Shown: positions 34,694 to 43,568, counted from the first letter of the stretch. The stretch is DNA of 64,000 nucleotides from SMWD01 sp964629475 (GCA_964629475.1 CAZVQW010000014.1:1-64000), one strand, 5' to 3'. Translations and numbers: made by a program. The notes: generated by a model not told the origin, from the sequence alone.

Positions 34694-35605
34694 GTGGAAG
34701 CGGAAATGACAATGCAAGACACAAAAACCGTTGGTGACAGTTTTCAGGTTGGAGCTCGCTTCCAGCGTTACTGGGATACGCCGATGGCCAATGCGTTTTT
34801 CTGTGGCGAACTCGGCGCCGGACTGTTTTTCGTCTCCTTTCTTTTCGATTTTCTGAATGGAATGGTGGCCGGCTTGCTGATTACCGGTATTTTTAAAACC
34901 TATTTCCATATTTCCCATATGGGTGTGCCGATGAAATCCTGGCGGGCGATACTGCGCCCCGACAGGTCATGGATCAGCCGCGGCCTGATGTCTATTATGT
35001 TCTACCTGGGTTTTGGCACTGCCCATTGCCTGAATATTGCCTTTGATCTCGAAACTGCCTGGGGGCTGGGAACGGCTGCCGGCAACCTGGTACAACTACT
35101 CTCCGCCTGCGCAGCACTCGTGGTGATGACTTACCAGGGATTCGCCCTGTCTCATTCAACTGCCATATCGCTGTGGAATACCGCACTCATGCCGGTCTCG
35201 AGCCTGACCTATGCATTGACCGGCGGCGCTGTCCTGACATTAGCATTAGGCTGGAACAACCTGTTCGCCCTGTCACCGCAAGATCAGGTTTCTGTGACCA
35301 GGGGAATACTATTGCTGCTGCTGATCGACATGGTTGTATTGGCCAGCGTTCTGTACTCGGCTAATAACAGATCCAGGGGCGGCAAAGTATCGGCATCGTT
35401 GTTATTAAAAGGAACTTACCGGCAGGCATTCCTGTCCCTGGTTGTCGGTACGGGCCTCATCCTGCCGGCAGTGATATTGTGGGCCGCACCCGGAAATTTC
35501 ATCGCCGTTCTGCTTGCCGCCGTGGCCATCCTGGTCGGCTACTACAGTTACCGGTTATTGATTCTCAAAGCCGGCGTCTATGAACCGATGATGAGTTTCA
35601 GGTAG
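34694..35605 (+). CDS. NrfD/PsrC/DmsC-type membrane anchor
   Basis: 303 residues, around eight transmembrane helices (for example GAGLFFVSFLFDFL, LMSIMFYLGFG, LLLIDMVVLASVL). HISHMGVPMKSWRAILRPDR resembles the HLGxPxRaW motif of quinone-interacting anchors. It should exchange electrons with the quinone pool. The start may be GTG 34694 (AGGA six bases upstream) or ATG 34706 (GGTGGA upstream). It is the last gene of the three-gene operon. Confidence 0.85.
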   Translation: MEAEMTMQDTKTVGDSFQVGARFQRYWDTPMANAFFCGELGAGLFFVSFLFDFLNGMVAGLLITGIFKTYFHISHMGVPMKSWRAILRPDRSWISRGLMSIMFYLGFGTAHCLNIAFDLETAWGLGTAAGNLVQLLSACAALVVMTYQGFALSHSTAISLWNTALMPVSSLTYALTGGAVLTLALGWNNLFALSPQDQVSVTRGILLLLLIDMVVLASVLYSANNRSRGGKVSASLLLKGTYRQAFLSLVVGTGLILPAVILWAAPGNFIAVLLAAVAILVGYYSYRLLILKAGVYEPMMSFR

Positions 35606-35650
35606 AGACAAGGCTGTCAGAAATAAATTACCAACAGCGAGCTCGCGAAG

Positions 35651-35742
35651 ACTTGGTCATTCAGACAGTGTCAGATTAGATCGGACCCGCATGGCTGCTT
35701 TACGCCTGTAAGTGGCAGGTCAGATGGTGATGGATTGCTGCT
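35651..35742 (+). repeat. Copy B of the 92-bp dispersed intergenic repeat
   Basis: Aligned without gaps to 20069-20160. The stem GGCTGCTT/AAGTGGC (35693-35716) keeps pairing through G-U pairs where copy A has Watson-Crick pairs, and the loop TACGCCTGT keeps GCCTGT. It lies 45 bases after the anchor gene. The rest of the 305 bases before the transposase ORF holds the left REP of the following unit and no gene that I can see. Confidence 0.7.
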
Positions 35743-35810
35743 TCTAACAGGCGGGAGTCGACCATGAACCGTCATTGGGAATCATTCTGCAATAGTAACC
35801 TCCAGGGTTT

Positions 35811-35834
35811 TGTGGGAGCGGCTTTAGCCGCGAT
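35811..35834 (+). repeat. REP, left end of unit 1
   Basis: Begins TGTGGGAGCGG and continues as a GCGGC/GCCGC hairpin with loop TTTA, ending CGAT. The 5' GTGG tetranucleotide before the hairpin is the usual RAYT recognition signature. Confidence 0.92.
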
Positions 35835-35910
35835 TTACTTTAGCCAAATCTGCAAATAACGCCAATAATCAACGCAGGACTTTTCAGTACGGCAACGGCA
35901 CTATTCAAAA

Positions 35911-36375
35911 GTGCGAGGCCTATCTCCACACAGTCGCGATCTCCGCACAGGGCGTATATCCCGGAGAGGGCAAATTTATCTGATCACCACGCGCTGTCAT
36001 TCAGGCCAGAAACTGTTCGCTGACCTGTTTCTCGGGCAAATTGTTGTCGATGAGATCCGTTACCTTGAGTTAACGGGAGTTTCCAGAACATTTGCATATG
36101 TAGTCATGCCAGACCACCTGCACTGGCTCCTCGAATTATGCAGCGATGATTCGTTGAGCCGCGTTGCAGGGCTTCTCAAAGGCAGAGCCGCTCGACGAAT
36201 TAATCTGGCCCGAAAAATAACAATGCGCGTATGGCAACCAGGTTTCCATGATCGCGCTTTGCGCCGTATCGAAAATTTACACGAGATTGGCAACTACATT
36301 CTTGAAAACCCTGTGCGAGCGGGCTTGGTCAACCATCGTGACGACTATTTATTGTCGTACTTAGTGTGGGCTTGA
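35911..36375 (+). CDS. REP-associated tyrosine transposase (RAYT), copy 1
   Basis: 154 residues, GTG start. Y1 transposase of the IS200/IS605-related TnpA_REP class: the HUH-type metal motif is H69-L-H71 in MPDHLHWLL, and the catalytic tyrosine is Y129 in IGNYILENPVRAGLV. The C-terminal helix with NPVRAG is diagnostic of RAYT proteins. It nicks and rejoins single-stranded REP hairpins. Flanking inverted REPs are its presumed substrates. About 80% identical by eye to copy 2, and apparently intact. Confidence 0.93.
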   Translation: MRGLSPHSRDLRTGRISRRGQIYLITTRCHSGQKLFADLFLGQIVVDEIRYLELTGVSRTFAYVVMPDHLHWLLELCSDDSLSRVAGLLKGRAARRINLARKITMRVWQPGFHDRALRRIENLHEIGNYILENPVRAGLVNHRDDYLLSYLVWA

Positions 36376-36401
36376 GTTTAGTGACACCATGCGTGCCTCC
36401 G

Positions 36402-36425
36402 ATCGCGGCTAAAGCCGCTCCCACA
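36402..36425 (-). repeat. REP, right end of unit 1
   Basis: Exact reverse complement of the left REP (35811-35834), ending CTCCCACA. The base before it and the TG after it are outside the palindrome. Confidence 0.92.
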
Positions 36426-36603
36426 TGTTCTTTCCAGGTAACTGGGATAATTTACGATTGACCCCTCAAGGTCGTTTGCTGTCGATTTGCAACTCAGCAA
36501 TCCAAATGGCCGCTATACGTTGGTTTCCTGCCCCTCAGACGTCATCAAATCTGACACTGTTCGTCAGATACAGGTGCCGATTAATACACTTAGTTTTCAT
36601 TCA

Positions 36604-37566
36604 TCAAACGTCCTGTATATGCAGCACCAATTTACCGCGCGTATGGCCGATTTCGGACAGTCTGTGAGCCTCTTGTGCTGCCTCCAGCGGTAGCACCCTG
36701 AGTTCCGGCACTCGAATCGTTCCATCCTCATACAGGGCCATTAGTCGACCCAGGCTCTCACCATCGGGCCGATGATGAAGAAATTCTGCCTTGATGCTTC
36801 TTGCTTTAATCTCCGGTGTCTCAGGTGGTTCATTATTCATATAAGCAACGGTACCGCCGGGTTTGACGAGCCCGATAGCCGCCGCCGTAGTGCGGTCGCT
36901 GAGCAAGGACTCAAGCACCATATCCAGACCATCGGGTTGCTGCTCGCGAATGACGCTGACGTAGTCGCTTGCCCTGTAGTCGATCACATGATCCGCACCA
37001 AGATCGTGAACATAGTCTGAATTTGCGGCACTTGCGGTTGTATAAACAACCGCGCCAAGGTGTTTGGCAATCTGTATCGCAACACTGCCGAGACCACCCG
37101 CACCCGCTTGTATCAGAACCGTTTGTCCGGCTTGCAACTGGCCGAATTCCGCTAAAGCCTGCCAGGCTGTGAGGCTGACCAGTGGCAGTGCCGCCGCTGC
37201 ATCAAATGTGAGTCGCGCGGGCTTTCTCGCTATTGCACTTGCGCTAACCGGCGCATATTCGGCGTAAGTGCCGTGCTGGATTGCCCAGGTAAACGCCAAC
37301 CCGACCACCGGGTCGCCTTGTTTCCAGTTGCTGACGTTGGCGCCGACTTCAGCGATTGTTCCTGACAAATCCCAACCCGGCACCACTGGAAAGTTGCGGG
37401 TAATGTATTCCTGTAACTCTCCGGCGCGTAAGCGGCGATCGATCGGGTTGACGCCGGCGGCAGCGACTTTGACGAGAACTTCATCGTCACCACAGTCAGG
37501 AACAGGTAAGCGGCCGAAGTTCAGTACGTCCGGTGTGCCATGAGTCGTGTAGTAAACAGCCCTCAT
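36604..37566 (-). CDS. Zinc-independent NADPH:quinone oxidoreductase-like MDR protein
   Basis: 320 residues, medium-chain dehydrogenase/reductase family. GGAGGT eight bases upstream selects the ATG at 37566 although the frame opens six codons earlier. Motifs: VAAAGVNPIDRRLRAG at the N-terminus, VPGWDLSGTI, and the NADPH-binding IQAGAGGLGSVAIQIAKHLGA. The structural- and catalytic-zinc cysteines are missing, as in quinone oxidoreductases (QOR). It probably reduces quinones or enones with NADPH. It stands alone on the minus strand next to REP-RAYT unit 1; no operon partner. Confidence 0.93.
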   Translation of the reverse strand: MRAVYYTTHGTPDVLNFGRLPVPDCGDDEVLVKVAAAGVNPIDRRLRAGELQEYITRNFPVVPGWDLSGTIAEVGANVSNWKQGDPVVGLAFTWAIQHGTYAEYAPVSASAIARKPARLTFDAAAALPLVSLTAWQALAEFGQLQAGQTVLIQAGAGGLGSVAIQIAKHLGAVVYTTASAANSDYVHDLGADHVIDYRASDYVSVIREQQPDGLDMVLESLLSDRTTAAAIGLVKPGGTVAYMNNEPPETPEIKARSIKAEFLHHRPDGESLGRLMALYEDGTIRVPELRVLPLEAAQEAHRLSEIGHTRGKLVLHIQDV

Positions 37567-37692
37567 AAAACTTGCACCTCCCAAGCCAATTCCAAAACCA
37601 TAGAGTATCGAAAAGACTTGTCAGCCATGCTTATAGCACATGGGTAACATTTTGGCCGGGCAGTTCTGATTCGTCGTCTGACAGATAACTGC

Positions 37693-37724
37693 TCTGGGAT
37701 AACTATTCTGGGATAACTATTCTG
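37693..37724 (+). repeat. 14-bp direct repeats upstream of the acyl-CoA dehydrogenase gene
   Basis: TCTGGGATAACTAT occurs twice in tandem (37693-37706, 37707-37720), followed by a third partial copy TCTGG. A looser copy, TCTGACAGATAACT, precedes it. Spacing of 14 bases is not a helical turn. It could be a slippage product or a set of regulator half-sites. Confidence 0.65.
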
Positions 37725-37778
37725 GCAGAGTATTGCGAATCAATCGGTCAAATGAAGTGCCGATTGAGCCAATAAACG

Positions 37779-37790
37779 GTCCATATGGAC
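37779..37790. promoter_or_regulatory. 12-bp perfect palindrome, possible operator
   Basis: GTCCATATGGAC reads the same on both strands and lies 54 bases before the GTG start at 37844. Its place fits an operator for the acyl-CoA dehydrogenase operon, perhaps for the AraC-type regulator encoded downstream, but AraC sites are usually direct repeats, so the factor is unknown. Confidence 0.4.
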
Positions 37791-37843
37791 AAACAGGCCC
37801 TGTAGTATGATCGTCACAAGCATCAATACGTCAGGAGAATAGG

Positions 37844-39007
37844 GTGAGAGCACTGGATTCGATGGACCTGTTCGATACCAGGTCTTTGCTCAACGACGAT
37901 GAACGCATGGTCAACGATTCGGTAGCCCGCTTCGTCGACGAACGTGTCCTGCCCATCATCGGCGAGTGCTTCGAAACCAGCCGCATGCCCGCAGAACTGA
38001 TCCCTGAAATTGCCGAACTGGGTCTGCTGGGCATCACCATAGATGGATACGAATGCGCAGGCCTGAACAGTGTCTGTTATGGCCTGGCATGCCAGCAACT
38101 CGAGCGGGGCGACAGTGCATTGCGCAGTTTTGTATCCGTGCAAAGCAGCCTGTGCATGTATCCGATCCATACCTATGGTTCCGAAGCACAGAAAACTCGC
38201 TGGCTGCCTGCAATGGCTCGCGGTGAAGCCATCGGTTGTTTCGGGCTGACTGAACCACATGGCGGTTCCGACCCGGGAAATATGCGCACACAGGCAAAGC
38301 GGGATGGCAGCGACTGGATATTGAACGGCTCCAAGATGTGGATTACCAACGGCAGCATCGCTGATGTTGCGATTGTCTGGGCAATGACCGAAAACGGTGT
38401 CTGCGGATTCCTGGTAGAGAAAGGCACACCGGGTTTCGATGCGCCGGATATCAAGCACAAGATGTCTTTGCGTGCCTCCATCACCTCGTCTTTGTTTTTC
38501 GACAATGTCCGGATTCCCGATGAAAACAGATTGGCGGGCATTACCGGGCTTAAGGGGCCTTTAAGTTGCCTGACGCAGGCACGTTACGGCATAAGCTGGG
38601 GGCCCATCGGTTCTGCGCAGGCCTGCCTGCAGGAACTGCTCGAATATACCGAGACCAGGAAGCTGTTCGGCCGCCCCTTGTCTCACACCCAGTCCATACA
38701 AGAGCGACTGGCGGACATGGCACGCCGCATCACGACGGCCCAGCTACTGGCACTGCAACTCGGACGATTAAAAGATGCCGGCATACTCCACCCCAGCCAG
38801 GTGTCCCTTGCCAAGTGGAATAATGTCCGCATGGCGCTGGATATCGCCCGCGACTGCCGTGACATGCTGGGGGCCAGCGGCATATCAACAGAATTTTCAC
38901 CCATTCGGCATATGCTGAATCTCGAGAGTGTCATTACCTACGAAGGCACGGAAAATGTCCACAAACTGATCATCGGTAAGGAGTTAACGGGATTTAACGC
39001 CTTCTAG
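37844..39007 (+). CDS. Acyl-CoA dehydrogenase, glutaryl-CoA dehydrogenase-like
   Basis: 387 residues, GTG start with AGGAGA about six bases upstream. Shared with the glutaryl-CoA dehydrogenase branch: CFGLTEPHGGSDPGNMRT (FAD and substrate loop), WITNGS, and TYEGTENVHKLIIGKELTG near the C-terminus, where the Glu is the catalytic base. It should oxidise a dicarboxyl- or acyl-CoA in the cytoplasm and pass electrons to ETF. It precedes an AraC regulator gene by 32 bases. Substrate assignment to glutaryl-CoA is by similarity of motif only. Confidence 0.9.
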   Translation: MRALDSMDLFDTRSLLNDDERMVNDSVARFVDERVLPIIGECFETSRMPAELIPEIAELGLLGITIDGYECAGLNSVCYGLACQQLERGDSALRSFVSVQSSLCMYPIHTYGSEAQKTRWLPAMARGEAIGCFGLTEPHGGSDPGNMRTQAKRDGSDWILNGSKMWITNGSIADVAIVWAMTENGVCGFLVEKGTPGFDAPDIKHKMSLRASITSSLFFDNVRIPDENRLAGITGLKGPLSCLTQARYGISWGPIGSAQACLQELLEYTETRKLFGRPLSHTQSIQERLADMARRITTAQLLALQLGRLKDAGILHPSQVSLAKWNNVRMALDIARDCRDMLGASGISTEFSPIRHMLNLESVITYEGTENVHKLIIGKELTGFNAF

Positions 39008-39039
39008 GAGCCCAAGAGTCAGTACGGTAATATACCGGG

Positions 39040-40080
39040 ATGGTAGAACATCCCGGCAAATTTCCTCATTTGATTGCAACCTGGGCCGTTGCCGTGGCGC
39101 AGGCGCTGGATGAGATTGGACTCGACAGCAAGGGTATTTTTGCGGAGGCCGGTATCGACCTCGTCGCCGCCAGGGATCCCAACATGCGCTTCCCGGCCGC
39201 CAAGATGACACAGGTATACGACCTCGCAGAAAAATTCAGTAATGACCCTGCATTCGGGCTTTCCGTTGCACGGTTTATTCATCCAACGTCGTTACACGCA
39301 CTCGGGTATTCCCTGTTTGCGAGTCGGACTCTGGAAACATTCTGCCGCAGAATCGTGCGCTATTTTCGCCTGGTGACTACCAATGCAATCAATCAATTTG
39401 AAGAAACAGAAACCGACTTCCGCCTGATCATGATGCCGGCAACGGATCGGACCTCTTTTGTTCCACAGGATACGTGGCTGGCTACGATCATGCGTTTCGG
39501 CCGCCACATCTACCGGCCGGATTTTTCACCTGTCAGAGTTGGCCTGCGACGTCCGGAGCCGAAGAGGAATAAAAAAGTATTTATAGATTTTTTCCAGGCT
39601 CCGATTGAGTTTGGATGCGATACCAACATGCTTGTATTCGACAAACAGGAAATGCAGGCTCAGTTACCGGCCGCTAATGCTGAACTGGCCAGGCAGAACG
39701 ATCAGGTCGTACTGTCGCTTCTTGCACGCATGGATCGTGACGACATCATCGCTCAGGTTCGTGCCTCAGTCGTCGATCTATTGCCATCCGGCGAGTGCTC
39801 CAAGGAAAATATTGCTTCGCGATTAAATATGAGCGAACGGACATTGCAGGGCCGTCTTTCTACAAAAAATACCAGCTACCGGGATCTCCTGAACGAAACG
39901 CGCAAGGAACTGGCCGAGCAATACATCAGTCAAGGGTTGCGCTCGTTCAGTGAAGTAGCCTACTTGCTGGGCTTCTCCGATATCAGCAGCTTTTCACGCG
40001 CATTTCGAAACTGGACAGGGCTGTCGCCCAGCATATATCGGGGCCAGTACCTGAAAGATAACCAGTCAAACCATGGATAA
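39040..40080 (+). CDS. AraC-family transcriptional regulator
   Basis: 346 residues. The N-terminal part matches the arabinose-binding-type domain common in OruR/GbdR-like regulators; the C-terminus is the double helix-turn-helix with NIASRLNMSERTLQGRLS and SEVAYLLGFSDISSFSRAF, then GLSPSIYR. It probably controls the neighbouring acyl-CoA dehydrogenase or the fdhD/MoxR genes. Its last eight bases overlap fdhD. Confidence 0.93.
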   Translation: MVEHPGKFPHLIATWAVAVAQALDEIGLDSKGIFAEAGIDLVAARDPNMRFPAAKMTQVYDLAEKFSNDPAFGLSVARFIHPTSLHALGYSLFASRTLETFCRRIVRYFRLVTTNAINQFEETETDFRLIMMPATDRTSFVPQDTWLATIMRFGRHIYRPDFSPVRVGLRRPEPKRNKKVFIDFFQAPIEFGCDTNMLVFDKQEMQAQLPAANAELARQNDQVVLSLLARMDRDDIIAQVRASVVDLLPSGECSKENIASRLNMSERTLQGRLSTKNTSYRDLLNETRKELAEQYISQGLRSFSEVAYLLGFSDISSFSRAFRNWTGLSPSIYRGQYLKDNQSNHG

Positions 40081-40948
40081 ACACCCGCCGGGCAGCCAGA
40101 GCAGCATCAAGGTTCCAGTAAAAAGATCCGACAACAGTCAATTCACCGATGAGAGCGACTGGCTGGTAGCCGAAGAACCGCTGGAGATCCGGCTGTCTCA
40201 ATCTATTGATGATTGCAGACAGACACACAGCATCTCCGTCACCATGAGAACTCCTGGAGCTGATTTTGACCTGGCCGCAGGCTTCCTGCTCACCGAAGGT
40301 GTTATTCATAAAGCGTCAGACATTCAGAGCATGGGCTACACGGCGGATCAGAATACGGATGTACCATCGAAAAATATCGTTGTCGTCAACCTGGCGCCTG
40401 AAATTGAGTTTGATATCGGCAAGCTGCAACGAAATTTCTATGCCACATCATCATGCGGTGTCTGTGGCAAGGCATCTCTCGAAGCGCTGTCTTTTGAATC
40501 ATCTTACGAAGTCAATGGCGACAAGCTTCTGATCGATCAGGCTACTCTGACCGCCCTTCCGGACAAGCTGACAGGCCGGCAGACTACCTTTGCCAGGACC
40601 GGCGGCCTGCATGCAGCGGCAGTGTTCGATGCAGAAGGCCGGCTGCTCGAAGTACGCGAGGATGTCGGCCGGCACAATGCCGTCGATAAGCTCATCGGCG
40701 CCATGCTCCGGTCAGACAACCTGCCGTTATGGAACCGGGGAATTCTGACCAGTGGCCGCGCCAGTTTTGAAATCCTGCAGAAAGTCCGCATGGCCGGTTG
40801 CCCGATGGTGGCAGCCGTGGGTGCATCATCGAGCCTGGCTGCTGAACTCGCCTGGGAGTCCGACATAACACTGGTCGGTTTCCTGCGTGACCGACGATTC
40901 AATATCTATACCGGACCTGCGCGTATTGGGCCCGCATCCGGCGACTGA
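40073..40948 (+). CDS. fdhD: Formate dehydrogenase accessory sulfurtransferase FdhD
   Basis: 291 residues. The sulfur-carrying motif is CGVC (C128, C131) in SSCGVCGKASLEAL. FdhD family residues EVREDVGRHNAVDKLIGAML and SGRASFEILQK are present. It transfers sulfur from IscS-type desulfurase to the bis-MGD cofactor of formate-dehydrogenase-type enzymes. The only such molybdopterin enzyme here is the three-subunit complex at 31428-35605. It overlaps the AraC gene by eight bases. Confidence 0.93.
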   Translation: MDKHPPGSQSSIKVPVKRSDNSQFTDESDWLVAEEPLEIRLSQSIDDCRQTHSISVTMRTPGADFDLAAGFLLTEGVIHKASDIQSMGYTADQNTDVPSKNIVVVNLAPEIEFDIGKLQRNFYATSSCGVCGKASLEALSFESSYEVNGDKLLIDQATLTALPDKLTGRQTTFARTGGLHAAAVFDAEGRLLEVREDVGRHNAVDKLIGAMLRSDNLPLWNRGILTSGRASFEILQKVRMAGCPMVAAVGASSSLAAELAWESDITLVGFLRDRRFNIYTGPARIGPASGD

Positions 40949-40965
40949 CCCCGAATTTATTCAGC

Positions 40966-41859
40966 ATGTTTACCTCGATCGAAGATCTCGAAGAACAGTT
41001 TGGCCAGCAGGGATATATTGCCGACCGGTTACTGCTGACCAGCATTTACCTCTCGGTTACGCTTGGCAAACCGATCTTTCTTGAGGGGGAACCGGGTGTC
41101 GGCAAGACCGAAGTAGCCAAGGCGCTGGCAGCGATACTCGATACGGAACTCATTCGGCTGCAGTGTTACGAAGGACTGGACGCGTATACGGCATTGTATG
41201 AATGGAACTATCCGCGACAGATGCTGGAACTGCGCATGGAAGAAGCTCGTGGCATTGACAAGGCCACCATCGGCAAGGATATCTTCCGTGAAGAGTTTCT
41301 GCTCAAGCGCCCGCTATTGCGCGCCATTCAAACTAAGGGCGATCAACCACCGGTGCTATTAATCGATGAGATCGACCGTTCGGACCATGAATTCGAGGCA
41401 TTCCTGCTCGAAATACTGTCAGATTTTCAGATTACTATTCCCGAGATCGGCACCATCCATCCGCAACATCCGCCGATTGTCGTACTGACATCAAATCGTA
41501 CCAGGGAAATACACGATGCCCTGAAACGCCGCTGCCTGTACCACTGGATTGATTACCCGACACTCGAGAAGGAAATAAGCATCCTCGAATCACGCGTTCC
41601 GGGTATTCAGCAACGGTTCTCCCGGCAGATTTGTCGTTTCATGCAAACGATCAGAAGCCAGGATTTCTTCAAACGACCCGGTGTTGCCGAAACCATCGAC
41701 TGGGCCCATGCCCTGCTGACGCTGGGCGTTGAGGAATTAACGGAAGACACCGTCAACGCAACCCTCGGCTGTATCCTGAAATACAAGGATGATCTGGAGA
41801 AACTTCAGTATGAAGATCTCTCTCGATTGATTGCGGATACCGCCGACACAGAATCCTGA
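40966..41859 (+). CDS. MoxR/CoxD-type AAA+ ATPase
   Basis: 297 residues. Walker A GEPGVGKT (41-48), Walker B LLIDEIDRSD, sensor 1 VVLTSNRTREI. Short, single AAA+ module as in CoxD. In CO dehydrogenase systems CoxD helps insert copper and sulfur into the Mo site, working with CoxE. Here the next gene encodes a CoxE-like VWA protein and overlaps it. Two xanthine-dehydrogenase-type enzymes in the window are candidate clients. Confidence 0.92.
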   Translation: MFTSIEDLEEQFGQQGYIADRLLLTSIYLSVTLGKPIFLEGEPGVGKTEVAKALAAILDTELIRLQCYEGLDAYTALYEWNYPRQMLELRMEEARGIDKATIGKDIFREEFLLKRPLLRAIQTKGDQPPVLLIDEIDRSDHEFEAFLLEILSDFQITIPEIGTIHPQHPPIVVLTSNRTREIHDALKRRCLYHWIDYPTLEKEISILESRVPGIQQRFSRQICRFMQTIRSQDFFKRPGVAETIDWAHALLTLGVEELTEDTVNATLGCILKYKDDLEKLQYEDLSRLIADTADTES

Positions 41860-43033
41860 ACCAGTGGTGCAATCCGCTCCAACTTCTCAAACGTCATCAC
41901 GGGCCAGCCTGCTGGTCCACATGGTGCAGTTTTCCAGGGAACTCGGCGCCGCCGGCATACCGGTCGACACCGCAAACATGATTGACCTGTGCCGTTGCTT
42001 CTCTTATGTCGACATCAGTCACAAGCCTGATTTCTATGCTGCCGCAAGAGCCAATCTTGTTTCCAGCCACGAAGACTTTCCCCGCTTCGATCGCGTGTTT
42101 GAAGCTTTCTGGCAAAAGACAGTCAGCCGGGCGGTGGACAAAACTGATACCGAAGACACACATGATGAGAATGCGGTACGCAAGAGTGCGAAAGAACAAA
42201 AACACAGGCCGGACGAAATCGATAACGATCCGGCACCCAGCGAACAACAGTCATCGCAGATTGAATACAGCCCCGATGAGATTCTGGCCAGGAGAGACCT
42301 GGGTAGCCTGAATGCTGAAGAATTGCAACGAGCGCGACAACTCATGGCAAAACTGCTTGCCGTTATTGCAAACACCAGGAGTCGCCGACGCGCCCCCGCC
42401 CACACGGGTCGGGACCTTAATTTCCGTCGCATGCTCCGTCGCACAACACTCGACGGGCAGGACATGAGCAAACTGCTGTACCGTCGGCGTCGCATTCGGA
42501 AAACCAGGCTGATGTTGCTCTGCGATGTCAGCGGTTCGATGGAGCGTTACAGCCGATTCCTGATTCATTTCATCTGTGCCTTGCGACATGAATTACCTGA
42601 TGTCGAAGTCGCCGTATTTTCCACGCGCCTGACCGTCATCACACCTCTGCTGGCCAGTAAGGGAACCGAGGAAGCACTGCGCCACTTCTCAGAGCGGGTA
42701 CCGGACTGGGCCGGCGGCACGGATATCGGACAGTGCATCAGTGACTTCAACCGGCATTTTGCTGCGCAGATGATGAGTTCGCGAACAATTGCCGTGGTTC
42801 TGAGCGATGGCTGGGATCGGGGGGATGCAGTGCAGATGAGCGCCGCCATCAATGACCTGCGGCGGAATGTACAAAAACTAATATGGCTGAACCCCCTGCT
42901 CGGCAGCGAAAATTACCAACCCCTGTGCCGCGGTATTAAAACCGCCCTGCCTCACCTGGACTATTTTCTGCCGGCGCATAATCTCGAAAGTCTGGGAAAA
43001 CTGGTGGACTTGTTACGCGAGATCTGGCGATAA
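41831..43033 (+). CDS. CoxE-like von Willebrand factor A domain protein
   Basis: About 400 residues. The MIDAS metal motif LLCDVSGSMERYS is at mid-protein and the C-terminal half has the CoxE pattern (WAGGTDIGQCI, VVLSDGWDRGD, LIWLNPL). The start is uncertain: TTG 41831 gives 400 residues and overlaps the MoxR gene by 29 bases; GTG at 41864 or 41867 has no better ribosome site. Partner of the MoxR/CoxD ATPase in maturation of molybdenum hydroxylases. Cytoplasmic. REP-RAYT unit 2 begins just after it. Confidence 0.88.
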   Translation: MRIPPTQNPEPVVQSAPTSQTSSRASLLVHMVQFSRELGAAGIPVDTANMIDLCRCFSYVDISHKPDFYAAARANLVSSHEDFPRFDRVFEAFWQKTVSRAVDKTDTEDTHDENAVRKSAKEQKHRPDEIDNDPAPSEQQSSQIEYSPDEILARRDLGSLNAEELQRARQLMAKLLAVIANTRSRRRAPAHTGRDLNFRRMLRRTTLDGQDMSKLLYRRRRIRKTRLMLLCDVSGSMERYSRFLIHFICALRHELPDVEVAVFSTRLTVITPLLASKGTEEALRHFSERVPDWAGGTDIGQCISDFNRHFAAQMMSSRTIAVVLSDGWDRGDAVQMSAAINDLRRNVQKLIWLNPLLGSENYQPLCRGIKTALPHLDYFLPAHNLESLGKLVDLLREIWR

Positions 43034-43053
43034 CCGGACACTCAAAAAGAACC

Positions 43054-43076
43054 TGTGGGAGCGGCTTTAGCCGCGA
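43054..43076 (+). repeat. REP, left end of unit 2
   Basis: TGTGGGAGCGGCTTTAGCCG followed by CGA, the same REP as in unit 1 but without the final T. Confidence 0.92.
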
Positions 43077-43097
43077 CCGGAAGCACACATGCTGTCA

Positions 43098-43568
43098 CTA
43101 AGTTCTACTCCACGCCAAATACGATAATGAATAATCCTCGCGATGCTTAACCAAACCCGCTCGTACGGGATTTTCAAGAATGTAATTGCCAACCTCGTAC
43201 AGATGTTCGATACGACGCAATGCACGATCATGGAACCCCGACTGCCATACTCGCATTGTTTTTTGCCGGGCCAGATTGATTCGGCGAGCGGCTCTGCCCT
43301 TGAGGCGTCCTACAACTCGGCTCAACGAATCATCACAGCTTAACTGAAGAAGCCAGTGCAGGTGATCTGGCATGACTACATACGCGAATGTCCCCGAGAC
43401 GCCCGCGTGGTCAAGGAAACGGATTTCATCTGCGACTATCTGCCCGAGAGACAAATCAACGAACGGTTTCTGGCTTGAATGACAACGCGTGGTGATCAGG
43501 TAGATTTGCCCTCTCCGAGATATGCGCCCGACACGGAGATCGCGGCTATGGGGAGATCTGCCTCGCAC
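43098..43568 (-). CDS. REP-associated tyrosine transposase (RAYT), copy 2
   Basis: 156 residues, GTG start as in copy 1, about 80% identical by eye. HLH motif in MPDHLHWLLQL and tyrosine in VGNYILENPVRAGLV are intact, with NPVRAG. Two extra residues at the C-terminus. The differences are spread through the gene with both catalytic motifs kept, so the copies have been separate for some time but look functional. Confidence 0.93.
   Translation of the reverse strand: MRGRSPHSRDLRVGRISRRGQIYLITTRCHSSQKPFVDLSLGQIVADEIRFLDHAGVSGTFAYVVMPDHLHWLLQLSCDDSLSRVVGRLKGRAARRINLARQKTMRVWQSGFHDRALRRIEHLYEVGNYILENPVRAGLVKHREDYSLSYLAWSRT

Larger units (their letters stand above)
35811..36425 (+). mobile_element. 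REP-RAYT unit 1 (615 bp)
   Basis: Two inverted 24-bp REP sequences bracket a REP-associated tyrosine transposase gene. The outer ends are exact reverse complements. The unit has the same length and layout as the one at 43054-43668, and the non-coding part between REP and gene is also similar, so both stem from one element. Confidence 0.9.

Noticed and set aside
35811..36425. Classical insertion sequence
   Set aside because: The ends are REP palindromes and the protein is a RAYT with HLH and NPVRAG; no target duplication can be seen.
37567..37843. Sigma-70 promoter TTGAGC...TATGAT
   Set aside because: The spacing between the hexamers is too long (about 25 bases).
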